Assembly: GCF_910592395.1 (NCBI RefSeq)
Contig: NC_088313.1
Span: 20,664,437-20,728,436, forward strand
Length of the DNA stretch: 64,000 bases
Source of the DNA: Lineus longissimus
Lineage: Eukaryota; Nemertea; Pilidiophora; Heteronemertea; Lineidae
Direction: 5' to 3'
The notes beneath the pieces were generated by a model. The model was given only the letters and a program-made list of their open reading frames with translations. It was not told the origin of the DNA and did no database searches. Position numbers and translations under genes: made by a program. Every line of letters starts with the position of its first letter. The stretch's first letter is position 1. Of this stretch, positions 38,601-51,500 are shown piece by piece.

Positions 38601-40825
38601 GAACAAAAAAGAAAAGAATTTCTTCCTCAGGGTGACAAAGTAACCATCAATAGAAGGGAAATATCAACCATAACTAAGAAAGTACAGAAGCTCAGAAAAT
38701 GAAAGGTCACCACCAATGGTTTATCGATCAGAACAAGTGGCATTATACAAGAAAGATTCCCCTAGATCCGACAATGAATATGAGGCAATTATGAAACAAC
38801 ATCGCTGTATTATATATCAGCCCCTCAAGGACCATTTTCTCGAACAATTAGGGAATGGTTGTGGTAGTTAGGAAAATTTGAAATTAGACTCGATGGCCAT
38901 AAATCATAAAATAATCAATATTCTGCGGCACACTGAGACGCTTCAAGAAGATTGATGCAAATTAACCTCACTTATCATTTCTTGAGGGAAGAAAGATCAA
39001 AGCGAAAATTTGAGGGCGAAATTCTCTGAAAAAGTGGCAAGTTCAAGAATAACACGGATTGTATGTTGATCCCACAGCACTGAAATATGTGCTGATGCTG
39101 AGCATTGGTGAGATATTTCTAATTTAGATATGAGGGATGGCCATTTTGGGGACTGTTTTAGGACCTAGACACTACACATCAGTCATGAGGAGGAGGATGA
39201 AAGCATTAGCAAGTAGTGACTTTCAGGTGAGTCTCTGGAGATCTCCAGCTAGACCAGCTACCTGGCCCTAGCCCTGGCTGTCCCTGACCTCATGAATCAA
39301 GCCAACCGGTTTTGGTCCAGGTATAAGGCAATTAGTCAGCAAAAGGAAGGCATCAACCAGGGGGAGGCCAATTAGTCCCACCAGAAACTTACCAATACCG
39401 GACACTATTATAAGGTAACACAATCATGGCCGGATCCTGAGCGAACAGTGGAATATTGCAGGTTATATCATAATGTGATTACAAATGTCATGGGAGAGCA
39501 CAAACTGTTTGGAAAGACAAGGTTCTGAGAGTTTGTTGAACATCTATTCAAACTGGTATGATGGTGTTGACAACCCTTGACTTGCTAAAACGTTATGTCA
39601 AACTTAAAACTGATTACACAATTTCATGGAAATACAGCTCACTGAATACTAGACGAGATAAAAACACTGAACAACATCGAGACGTTTAGAGGAACAACTG
39701 GAGCGACATTAAAGTACACGTAATTAATGATAGAAATAATCCTCATGAAAGGACACGTATTGGTGTAATTAGCAAAACGCTTAACGAGGAGGAGGCAGAT
39801 GGATTGAGATGGATCGGAAATGAACGCAACATTAGCTCTGTTTTTCCATCAAGATAAATGCTTGAATAAGAGCTGTAAATGACAATAGAGTGAGAGAAGG
39901 GAACAAGATCAAGGAAGCTGCTCTTCACAGCTGGAGATTTTTCAGTTGAGGGAAATTCTTTCATTATATGGAGTCTATAGGATGCAATTGTGATGATTGG
40001 GTCTGGGTGCAGATGGAATGGGCCAAAATGCAGCTGACCAAGCCTGAGACTGCAGATCTGATCAGTAGTTTTAGCAAGCCATCTGGAACAGCCAATCCAA
40101 CGAAGTGCACTGCCAAATCTGGAATTATGATGCAATAGAAAGGGATAGGGACAATGAAAATTCACAACCAATATCAAAGATTTTAAAAGATTTTTTTTTG
40201 AAATTTGAAGAGGAATGGGCCATAGGAAAGAAACATCCAACACCAACTAGAGTGAAACATGAAAACTGCTATACATCCTCCACGCTTTGTCGAGGAGGTG
40301 AATGGTCAACTAACAATAGGGGGCGCACTGCTTTCCTTCGAGGTCCATGACAGCACTCACAGAGCTGAAACCTGTTACCTAACTCTCATCATGTGACAAA
40401 TGGAATGTTGTGTGATATCAGACACACTGTACCTTGATGCCACGCTTGATTTGTCACACGAGAAGAAGTTTGCTGATCCCGAAATCATGATTTTTCGACA
40501 ATGTGAGTGCAGTCATCAGGCCTTGAACAAAAGCTGCAAGGTGAATACTGTCCAAACCATTCACTGCTTCGATAAAACACAGACAAGATGATGGACACCA
40601 AAACCAGACATACACCTGTGGATAGGATATAACGAAGGAAGGAACAAGAGAGAAATTGCACTTAAACCAAAAGTAATCAGAAAGAGTTGTGTAAACCTGA
40701 GTTGATTGGAACCCCCTGTACAGTTATATAGATGCCGTGAACAAATGTACAGAGATTTCCAACCAACAAGGGTTAAACTGAACTAAGATAATGTTGTATT
40801 GTGCTTGAATGAGACGGATAACTAC

Positions 40826-40849
40826 CTTGACGCTTCCCATAGCCTCGGC
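40826..40849 (-). CDS. CPEB2-4: CPEB 24-nt microexon (8-residue basic insert)
   Basis: The sequence shows a 24-nt segment between a strong acceptor (tttttattcacatttccgcag) and a donor (gtagtt). In the phase required by the next exon it reads RGYGKRQG, the last Gly being completed by that exon, so the product continues directly into KSPFGFGDD. Established knowledge: vertebrate CPEB4 has a 24-nt, neuron-enriched microexon (exon 4) at this place in the gene, just before the exon that starts RRM1, and neighbouring vertebrate protein reads YGRRRGRSSLFPFED (from memory). Length, phase, position and basic content (three of eight residues Arg or Lys) all agree. The length is a multiple of 3, so skipping keeps the frame. 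A single TGC lies about 30 nt upstream of the acceptor, compatible with SRRM-type microexon control but weak evidence alone. Transcript data are not available here. Confidence 0.88.
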
Positions 40850-41082
40850 CTGCGGAAATGTGAATAAAAAACATTTTAGCATTCATGTCATTCAATATCA
40901 GTATCAATGACAATATCACAGTTATTACAGAATTGAAAATTTGCAGGAAAAGATAGTGAGAAGCTGAGATGCATTGCACTCTCATGATATGGTCCGAGTC
41001 ATAAGAATCTCAAAATATACATGTACCAAGAAACAAACACTTGAAAACATACATCAATGGACAGGAGAAAGACAAAGATCGG

Positions 41083-41091
41083 CCCCCCCCC
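41083..41091 (+). repeat. C9 tract, about 230 bp upstream of the microexon in transcript order
   Basis: Nine consecutive C residues, reading as a G9 run in the CPEB pre-mRNA upstream of the 24-nt microexon. Confidence 0.9.
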
Positions 41092-44000
41092 AGCAATTTC
41101 AACCATAGGATTCCAGCTGCATTGAAAAACACAGCAGATAAATCCAAGGTAACTGAATTTCCATTAACAAGAAAACCTTGAAACACACCCTAGCTAAACC
41201 TTCACAAAATAGATTTTTGATTGCATTAGATATAAAGTACAGCGCTGTGATTGTGTTTATTTTAGGCCTCCATCTGCCAGGGAACCATTATCTTGGAAAT
41301 TAGATGGCGGTTTGTATATGACAGTTATGACAAAATATAAGGGGAAAAGACTTGCTGCGTGAGCATGGTTGATGAGGATTTGAGAATCATGATTGAGAGT
41401 CTCCTTTTGCAGTGTCACAAAACTTGAAATTGAACAGTAATAATGGGTTCTTTCTTTAATGATCAAGAAGTCACTCTTGGGTGAATTGTAACATATGTTG
41501 ATATCATGCAAGGATGCTTCAATTCAGCTGCAACATGCAAATATATCATGTATTTCATGTTGCATTATAGTTGCATCCAATATGCCCAAGGGTTTTCCAT
41601 ATATGATAGATTGAAATACCAATTAATCACTAATTAATCATGATAATGTGCTCTGCCATTAGTAATCTATGTATGTGTTCATTAAAATTCATCTTAAGTT
41701 GATGAGGGAGACTGACGGCTGTCCCTGGGCTAATTAGGCTCATCAGGCTATCACTTAGTACCCTCTGCCCAGGTGGAGCATGTATAATGGATTCTCCAAG
41801 GCTGCTCAAGGCTGCTTCAAGGTTGGAATCCTCCTTGGCCAACCTTGTGTGAACTCAAGATGACACAAACCAGATATTACAAGTATACCATGCAGATACC
41901 TCTTTGTCCATTGATTCTTAGTAAGACTGATGTGACGCATAACGTAGCTTATCACCATTTACTAAATTGGACCATGCAAGTGCAAGGCTTTACTTTCACC
42001 TATTACATGCCATTAGTAAATGCATTACAGAACACCATTCAGTCAATATATTCTATACTGAACATAGCAAGGATATAAATAATTGATTATCAATTATGCC
42101 TGTCACAATGCATGAAGGAATGATTTTTACTTTAGAACACCTGCTGATACTGAACACACTCAACCTGTACACTGTAAGTGTAGGTGAACTTTAGCAGACT
42201 TTAGACGACTATAAGATGGCTTGAACCACCAGAAGATGGGTCAGTTAATCATTCTTTGTACCTTTGATTAACAGCCTCTGACCATCCGCCATCCCAGGAT
42301 GTTCAATTCTACACAATAATGTATGTCCATACATACTGCTGACTCAGCAAGTTTGCTTTGGCAATGCAGACAACAGCTCCCGACATCAATATTTTACAAC
42401 AGCTGATAATGGTATGAATATTTGAACACCTGATGACGTAAATGCCCATGCCGAACTCCATGTACATACATGTACAACACCTGACTGTTTCCATCGGCAA
42501 GAATGGGTTCCCATCCATCACAGAACGGCGCCACCATTGCTTTACTGATACTGGATGCCCGATGTAATAAGTCTTCTTGAGAACGCATGGCTGTGCTACA
42601 GGTGGATGTAGGCCACCTTTACAAAGCAAACACAGACAAATTGCTCTATTTTAAAGCAAATACTTTGTCAGGACTCAACTTATCAGCCACCGCAAAGTCT
42701 GGTGATTCGGTGGTCAATCAATACAGTGAGAACGATGCCACTATACCCCATATAACTGAATGCTCACTCAGTACAGAACTATCAGCCCAACTGGCACCAC
42801 CAACATCCAAACCTAAAGCCATTTTGCATATGTCACTCTTAATTGGCCTCAGGTATCTTTAATGTAAAGGACGCGCATCAAAATGACACATCCCCTCCAG
42901 CTGTCCCAGGACCCCTCAAGAGTCAATATAAGAGAGATTAAACTGCTATCTTTAATTGATCACTTCATTTCAGTTTGGTCACATTTGATCCCTTTCTATT
43001 GATTCTGCGGATGTTTTTAATGAAATCCTTGCACGATTGACCCGACCTTGACTTGAGGCAGAGATCTGACATACCATAGCCTTGTCATGACAACACTCTT
43101 CATTACGCATGCACTTTATCACATTGATCCATTCTCTATTCGTAATCATTGACAGTAAGCCCTTTTTCATGTCCAATTCCATCCTGGCCAGAGATGAACG
43201 TGTAATGCATTCCAAATCATCTGGCCCCGCAATCTATTTTCTCATCTGTCACCATCTTTGCAGGATTTTGAGCAGTTCAAAACTGTGCTGAGTAGGGGAG
43301 TTTAATCGACCCTTCAGACCACCAGCAGCAAGCCAAGCAAACTGCCCGACATAGATTTGGACCATCAATTCAATATCTGAAACTTCGTATCGCAAATTCT
43401 GAGCTTCAAGTCTTCCTTCTTTACCACTCTTCCTATCCTTGGGGCTAGGGATGGATGGTGGGATATGAATAACCTGTTATGCGATGATGATACTTCCATC
43501 ACAAAAACTTTCGGCATTGGCACCATACGCTTCGACTTTCTGCTTTAACATCAAGAGTATATTCCAATACAGATACATGTGCTCGAATAAGATGAAGAAA
43601 CTGGAGCATCAGAGTGGATGATGCAAAGCTTGTTGTTGATGGGAGTCAGAAGCACTTTTAGCTTTGATGTAAACAGTCATTATGATTTATGCTCCTGAGA
43701 ACATGGAAAGTGTTCTAAGGCAATTAGATTACAAAGACACTCATTATGTTGAAAATGGAACAGTGATTGCCACTGAGAACTACATGTATATACTGAACCT
43801 CGAAAAGGTTCATCAGCCTGATGTCAAACAGATTACTAAAGGCTATTCTTTCATACCACAAAAACATTGCTCAGAATATTCATCTGTACCTTACGAGACA
43901 TCAAATGAGCCAGACTCATCAACATGAAAAATCCATGTTTTACAAACATATAGACAGGAACCCAAGTGGTTCATCACCAAGGACACCTACCCATTGATGT

Positions 44001-47000
44001 ATCACTGCATGCTACATTATGCACATCGCATACATCGGCAGACATCCCACGCAAAGTGTGAGGAGCACGTAGCCTTGAGAATGACACGATCACTTAAAGA
44101 AAGCACATCAAGGCTGCAGCATGAACATCCATGATTGATTCATGGACAGCCATAATCTTGTCCTAAGCCAACCCCAAAGTGATGTCATCAGCTTTTGGCA
44201 TTCGGCAGGTGTCGTTGCGATTAAAAGGGAGACAAGTTCTGTTGGGATGACACATGACCCCAGATGAAACGTCAAGGACGCAGACAGTACAAATTGTAGA
44301 TGATTGATCGATGATGGTAATTGAAACACCACCCTATAATTATATTCCCCTGGTGGTATTCTTAGGAAGACAATTTATTCTATCGAAATATCATGTGGTT
44401 TTGTTCTTCAAGCATGCACATTTTGCCGGCATCGAAAATATCATCTCCCACATATCAAAGAGTATAATGTGCTCAATCTTCAAAACCTATTTTCAACTCA
44501 ATGGCAAATTTTGAATTCAGATTTGCCTCCTCATTCAAGATGAATCTGAATGGAAAACGCTTCCAGGGAACGATGAAAAATGTTATCACATGACGCCAAT
44601 TATCTCTTATTGCACGCATCATCAAAGGAAGCGATTTGTAATTTCATCTTGGAGGAGAATAATCTTAGCATCTACATCAGCAATAGCCTGCAATTAGTTA
44701 AAGTATACTGTCGGTGTATCACTTATGGTGGTAGATAATTTGTTTATGAAAATTGCATTTGGTTCATTTTTCACCCAGATCCCTATTCTTGGTGTTATTC
44801 CTGTTGTTATGGAGCCATTACAATGCATATGTTTTGTGCTCCATTGATTTGTTCAATGTCTGTTTTTAACACAGAATAGATTATATAGCCACTCCAGTCA
44901 TAACACTTGTCAGACCTTGAAATAATTTTGAGAAACATTCCTGCTAAGTTCTTCCCGACCAACCAGTGAAAGAGAGGGCTAGTGCGCAGAGCTTTTCTCA
45001 CACCCCATGACCCTATCTCTCCAACCAGCAAGCAAAAGAACGTCATTACCTACGAGTGCAATCTGCCACAAGCAATCGCCGTAATTTCCATATCACCATT
45101 TGATCTATGGCTTGGAACAAATCAAAAGCATTTTTTGTAAAAAGTCAATTCCATTGGAAAATGGATCAAACAATCCCACGGTTCTGAATGAGCATCGGAC
45201 AAATCCCACAGTGAATATGTAAAATATACCATGACAGAAGTGAAGTCAAATGTACTAAACTTTCAACACATTTTAAACAAGTTGCACTACCAAACATATG
45301 AGAATACTGAGCCAACTCTACTGAAGTCAAACTCCAAACAAGTTGATTTTCTGTCATTGTTGGCAGGACCAAGTGTGGTTCCATTACGTGTAATTTACGT
45401 AAATATGGATAAACCGGCCACAGGAACCGAGCTAATGAAACACCAACAATTAGATGGTTGTTTTATGCTGAAAAGCCAGCCTTTCATCGCAAAAGATGAA
45501 ATATTGAGATTGGCGTACATTGTGCAGTAGAACATGAACCACATGACAAGGTCGAATGGAATGAAATATGGGCAAGCCGCGGGCTAGTGGTCATCAGCAT
45601 CGCAAGTTTGATGCGTTATATCACAGCTTGTTTGTAATATTACGATAAGTGGTAAATCATCACAAGGATGGATGTGCCGCATAGCAATGAACTGCTGGAT
45701 AAAGTACAAGGCAACTCTACATGCTGTGAAATCAACTAAACTATGGTTTATAGTTTTTAAGATTTTAAGCTCTCACTTGCTGCCATAAGTGATGAGGATT
45801 TGCTCCAAGCCACCTTATAATACTTCTAAACTAAGGCAAGATGACGTGAGCCCCTATTGATAGAAGACACCATGCACTTTTTAAATATTTTGACGTTCTA
45901 TTTGCAATGGAACTGTCAATGATAACATGATGAGACCAGACTGGGGAAATTAATCCTCAGCTCATCATGACAAACTTTGTCCTTTGGTAGTTTTGGTGAG
46001 GTAAAAAGGTTGTAGTTGCTTGTACCCAAGCTACAGCTGCTCTAGCTACAGACTGGACCTGACATACAGTGAAGAACATCCATCTACTCTCTACATCAAA
46101 CAGTAAAGGCTGTACATGGTGAATGAGTGTAGGGAAAGCAGCTCCTGCTTCCCAGTAGGCAGGCAGAATGTGACTCAGAGGCTCTATTTCCAGGCAGGGA
46201 TGTGCTAAATATACCCAACGGAGCATGCCTGGTATGTCTAGGGACCAAGACCAAGGTCAGTCGAGGTCGTCATCACATAATCCCCACCATGTCGTCATCA
46301 ATGTATGATTATCACTGAATTTCATCAATCTCACAGTCCCCATGTAGCAATTGGTCATTATGTTGAGCCAAAACTGACTATTTGTGACCAGAAGGTAGGC
46401 AGGTATCCAATCTGCATGATCTTTGACTCTGCCACAGCAGCCTTACACTAAACTTAACAAAGATCAAAAGAACCTCTACGAGCATATCATGAGTTTGACC
46501 ATTGATAGGGCTTTGACTTTGAGACACAGCTAGATGTGACCATCATAACCTCATACCCAATGCTCTTTCCTGCAACCACACCCCTCTCAAAGAAGTGAAT
46601 TTGGCGATAATGAGAGGAAAGTCATCGTTTACAAATGAGGCGAGACGGTGAGCACCAGATTAATGTCTCCTTACCATTCGCCCAAGGTGAAAAGGTCATC
46701 TTGATGACATCATCATCACCCCTCACATCTATCACTCAGCATGGAATTATAGGTGCAATAAGATGGTGACTTTATTATGGTAATATGCAGTTAGTTTGAT
46801 GTAATTTGGTCGTTATTGGGCAAACCAACCCGTCACTCTGCATGGAAGTCAAAATAATAGAACTATGAGACTATAGGAAAACAATTCCAGCTGCAGGGAC
46901 AGAAAGGGGAGAACAATGTATTCTTAACACAACTCCTGCACTTTTCATATGAAGCGGAGGAGGCAAGATACACAACAACCTTGATGGTCATGAAAATACA

Positions 47001-48381
47001 GAACTTCCATTGCTAACACAAACATACTCCTCAAACTAAATCTGAAGAAGGTTTTCACTGAAGACAGTCATCAAACCAAAGAGGATATTGTTAAGTATGA
47101 ACCTGGAGAGGCATTATTAGCCTGGGGAATTGCACCCTTGATGACAAAAAACATGGCACTTATCAACTATTAGATACCAAAACAGACAACTTAGAAAGCT
47201 CTAGACAAACTACTCCATCTAAGGAGATTGCCAAGGCAAATGTCAAAGGATGAGGCGAAGGCATACTTAAGTCACTATATATAGACGATCTTATATAAAC
47301 CACTCTCTTTCACATTGCCAAGTCTTCAATGAAGTTATCGACTCTACAAGCCTGCTGAGTATACACACTCGCTAGTTAGTGCATGTGAATGTGTATATGA
47401 TGAAGGTCTTCTCCTTTATAGATTTTGGATAAAAGCCCAGAGTAAGTGGATATAATAATGGACTCTTGAGAAATATGAGGAGCCTCATGTGCCCAGCCAC
47501 CCTTAATTGCCAACTGCACATCAGTCCAAATCAGTGGTGGACCTCATGTGGGTGTTCAGACAGCATCCATTGTGATAATGTGGGTAATACTTCAGCACCA
47601 ATCAAATTAACAGGTTGGAAATAACCAGCGTTCGAACCCTTGTGGAAATCGTTTATAACATTCTCCTGTATAAAGATAGGAAACCCTAATCAAGACCGGA
47701 CCAATTGCTTTCTTAATAGAATGAATACGACACTTACCTATTGATTTGAAGAAAGGCCAGATCAATATGAAAGAAAGAAAGAGTAGAACAACATGAGATA
47801 ATGATCTCATATATATCAATTATTGCTTGAAATGTGAAAAGTCGCACAAAGAATGAGCTGAAAATGAAAAAATGTGTCATGTAAAAGGTAACAGGGTGAA
47901 GGCTAGCTCATCAATTGCATTCACAATTCTCAGGATTATGGCAGGGACAGGCTTTCCTTGGCTAGCTTGACCCCATTTTACATCGATTCAGGAGACACCA
48001 ACTCTCAACTTTTGAATCGGCATCAAAAGCAGTGAGCTCCACGTCCAGTGTCTGCATGACCCCACTTGGAAATCCCAAACAACTTGAGATTGAAAGGTGT
48101 TAAATGCCATCAGATTTAGGCCCAGAGATGAGGCAAATCTATGCAAAGCCAAATCTCTTCGATGAATATAAATCTGATGAGCAATTCGTATTCATTCATG
48201 CTGTCGTAGGCTGACATGTTGCATCAACGATAGAAGACAGAAAAGAAGAGCGGGAAGCGATTCGGCGTTTACCGTGTTTACCGCTCTCCGCTGTTGGGGA
48301 AATAACGTGGATCAACTCTAATATCCTGATCGTTGTCAATCAATTCGGTATTCGCAGGAAAAGAGACTTTTTTCAGATATA

Positions 48382-48579
48382 AGGGCCGTTTAGACGACAG
48401 GCGAAAAGACCGCATTCGGATCGAATCTGGATGAATCCGGATTAAAACCACCCAAGGCGATGGTACCTTTTTAGTCCGGATGCAACCACATTGATCCGGA
48501 TCTTTTTGCGTTTACACGACGAAAAATTAATCCGGATTCGGGACGCATCCGGATTTTTTCGCGTCGTCTAAACGGCCCT
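48382..48579. mobile_element. 198-bp TIR element (MITE-like)
   Basis: A perfect 17-bp inverted terminal repeat, AGGGCCGTTTAGACGAC, is present at both ends. The interior has five copies of the palindromic core TCCGGAT, partly with an A/T-rich neighbour (aatccggatt). Flanks are taa on the left and tat on the right when GGGCC is taken as the end. A TWA-type target duplication is thus possible but not clean. There is no coding capacity. Confidence 0.85.
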
Positions 48580-51500
48580 ATTGGGACAGCAGCATCTGAG
48601 CCTGTACTTAGCAAGAGCTTGCACTGACAGAAGTTTTCATGTTGTATCATGAAGCACAAAACTTCCTTGTTTTCCTGCCTCCATATGATGCATCCCAAAA
48701 CACCAGCCACCTGATGCAAGGCGACGATACGCTGTATAAAGAACACAGACGAGAAACGCAGAATGTAATAAAGAGAGTTTGTTATTAGATTGTGCTGATG
48801 GCATCGATGGATGGCAAGCGTTATTAGCTGACCTCCCGCGGAAAAATATCCATACCGTGCAGGCTCCCTGGCAACAGGAGGTGACATGCTTTTTTGCAAC
48901 CAACGAGATTCTAATGTTCATTTGCTGGGATTAGGTTCTTAGGGAACATGACACAATTTTATTTCTGAGCGTATTTTTTAAAATTTGAAGGAATGGTCAG
49001 CTCTTTATTGCTTCTCTCAAGTGATGTCGAGCACGAGAAAAGCGATACGAAAGTAATCATTTCCACTCGCGCGCCGAGAAACGTCAACTTATTACATTAT
49101 CTGGCCTTGAACCTGAGCTGAAGCTGGGAAACCAACCGATATTAACCAGTGTGGGAAAAAGTGCCAAGTAGTCTTTATATTTATTGGTGCTTGAAGCCAG
49201 AAAAATTACATTTAGATTGCCTGTAATTATCAATTATAATCATTAGTGATGAAGGATGCATGACTGCAGGAAAGTTTGCAATGCTTTGATATCGACCAGG
49301 TTTTATATAGCGCAATAATAGGCTGCATGGCTAAACAGAAATATCACTAGGCTCTTCTCATATCTATTTGACTTCTGATCAGAGGAAATATTCTGACGGT
49401 GACTGGTGCCCGTTTCTTCACAATCTTGGCACGACCCAATATGCAACTTGCCATTCTAGTGACTGGTTTGATCAAGCAGACGTTGATACTTCTTTTCAAC
49501 ATTTCCGCACCAAGATCAATGATTTCCATTTTTCGTTATCGTATAAACGAACGCCATGTTAAAAAGTTGTGTTGGTGATAAACTCTCGATATTAACAGCT
49601 CACAAATCTGACTCAGATCAATCAGAATCATTAGATATAAAGCAGCGACACTGGAAAAAAGGGACTTGTTTCCAATAGGAACGTTGAGGATTTGTCATAA
49701 CTGTCATTAGTCTGATGTATTGGGAGGAACACCTGGGTGCAGGTGTATCACGATGGGGGAGGTTGGCAACAAGATGGATCTGCATATTTAGAGACTTTGA
49801 TGACTAAGTAATTGTTAAACTTCCCTTTTGAATAGCATGTTGGATTTTGATTTGGTAAAGTAGGAATTTTGGATCAATCAATACTTTTTATCAATGATGC
49901 GAAATGGGAGAAAAATCCACTAAGATACTTAAATATAGCTGGTATTCTGTCATGTTTAATATCATCCATTAGGATCGGTTATATCTCAGTTGTGATATCA
50001 ACAACTGCAAGCGTTATGTGACACTCTGTATAATTTGGCTTCTCCTCTCGTTAGCAGCGAAATGCTAAAACTAAAATTTTTCTTGCGATCCAGAATTTAT
50101 TTCTTCTTCCATTCATAAAGCAAAACTAACCCATTTGCCTTCAAAAACTAGATCTCTTAAATTAGATGAAAATTAATAAATAATTGGATAGAATAATGAG
50201 CAGAATTCGTTATGCTATTCAAATGAGCATTGCTGACAGAAAGAAAACCTTTTTAAGACAACTTTCACCAGAGGCCGTAAACTTGATGAAGGAAAATGCT
50301 TTTTAATGATAGAAAGTCATTTTCTCAGAGGAGGTTTTATCCTGGAGATTACTGTTCCAAACCAATGCTTTTCCTAATGGAAAATATCTTATATGTTATG
50401 CATGAGAACGAGAAAAACTGATTAGAAAATGCTGAGAGAAATTGCTTGGCATTTATCTGTCATTAATGATCAAAAGAAAGTTTTAGAAAGTACTTATTTT
50501 GGAATCAATGAAATGTGATGTACAGTATCAAGAACCACTCCCAAGTGACATTCACATGTGATGGAATGCATTTGGCCAGAAAAACAGACAAATATTTTCC
50601 CGTAAAATCCTTTCTACGAGGTCAATTATCAGGCCAATGACTTAAGTCTGTTTGCATACAGGTTCTGCTTAAGATTAAAATCAAATTCCCTTGATTCTAA
50701 TACGTTTTATACTAAACCATGGTAAAGTTTGTCGAAAGAAGGCTTCCAGTGATTCACTCACAACATGTGAAAAGGTAGAAGAAATGGGCAAGACTAGTGA
50801 ATCAAATCATGATCAAAGACATGATAGACACATCTAGCATGAATGAAATTAACAAGAATTCATACCTGGAGCCAGAAATAAGTCTCAAATATCTCATCAA
50901 AGTCTCCACAAAGAAATCAGTTAATCCAAAATAATCCAAAATACGAGCACATACTTCTCCCATGTCTAGCATAGAAGTGATTCAAAAAATAAATTTTGAA
51001 ATGACAGTTGTGGATGTTATGTAATAAGACATGTGACACCATAATAGCCAATCAAGCAAAATGACAAATGAATCAGAATAAACATTGCATTGTTGCCAAC
51101 AATAAGAAACATACGTGGGACTGTGTCCAACTCTGTTAATCCCCTATTACTCTAAAGCATGGAATAGGGGGGCTTAATGCTTTGAATAGGGTTTATATTG
51201 TTATATTGTGTTGTGTGAGGTGCTGCGTGTGGTCAATACACAAAAACTTGATCCACTAATGTGAACAACTGATTTGTAAACCACCTGATTTTCCGATGAA
51301 CAGATGAAAGAGATGTTTTTAAAGCAAACGACTACTTCTAAATATCAACGCTAATGACAAGTTCAAATCATAACTCATCTCATCTTGCTTGAAAAAAACA
51401 CATGAGACCCATAACAAGAAAAACTCCAGCAACCGATGAGCGATTATCAGAAGACATAAAAGTCTCATTACATTTAACATTTTCGCACGGGTCTCCGTCT

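Larger units (their letters stand above)
28760..40825 (-). other. CPEB intron, about 12.1 kb
   Basis: This intron lies between the 24-nt microexon and the 183-nt exon. It contains C homopolymers (29431-29445 and 35607-35626), the PstI-rich minisatellite (30050-30571) and a 620-bp TIR element (32838-33457). Its longest open frame (167 codons, 39743-40246, minus strand) lies about 580 bp beyond the microexon and is not recognised. Confidence 0.9.

Noticed and set aside
39743-40246. 167-codon open frame, minus strand, the longest in the window
   Set aside because: No recognisable domain, no splice or start context, and composition like translated intron. A single frame of this length in 64 kb is only mildly unexpected by chance.
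28760-40825. An HDV-like self-cleaving ribozyme, as in an intron of mammalian CPEB3
   Set aside because: No match to that ribozyme could be seen by eye in any CPEB intron here, and the known one is described from mammals. A structure-based search would be decisive.
42262-42308. Possible 47-nt exon on the minus strand reading IEHPGMADGQRLLIK plus G
   Set aside because: The acceptor tract is weak (tacattattgtgtag) and the peptide does not resemble any CPEB segment I know. Phase fit alone has a one in three chance.
46675-46720. Possible exon on the minus strand ending MTFSPWAN plus G before gtaagg
   Set aside because: The donor is good but there is no pyrimidine-rich acceptor in a sensible position.
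47615-47650. gcgttcgaaccc as a tRNA or tRNA-derived SINE B box
   Set aside because: No A box at a suitable distance and no cloverleaf arms could be found.
48471-48899. 142-codon open frame, minus strand
   Set aside because: It runs into the 198-bp TIR element and has no domain. It is not CPEB N-terminal sequence.
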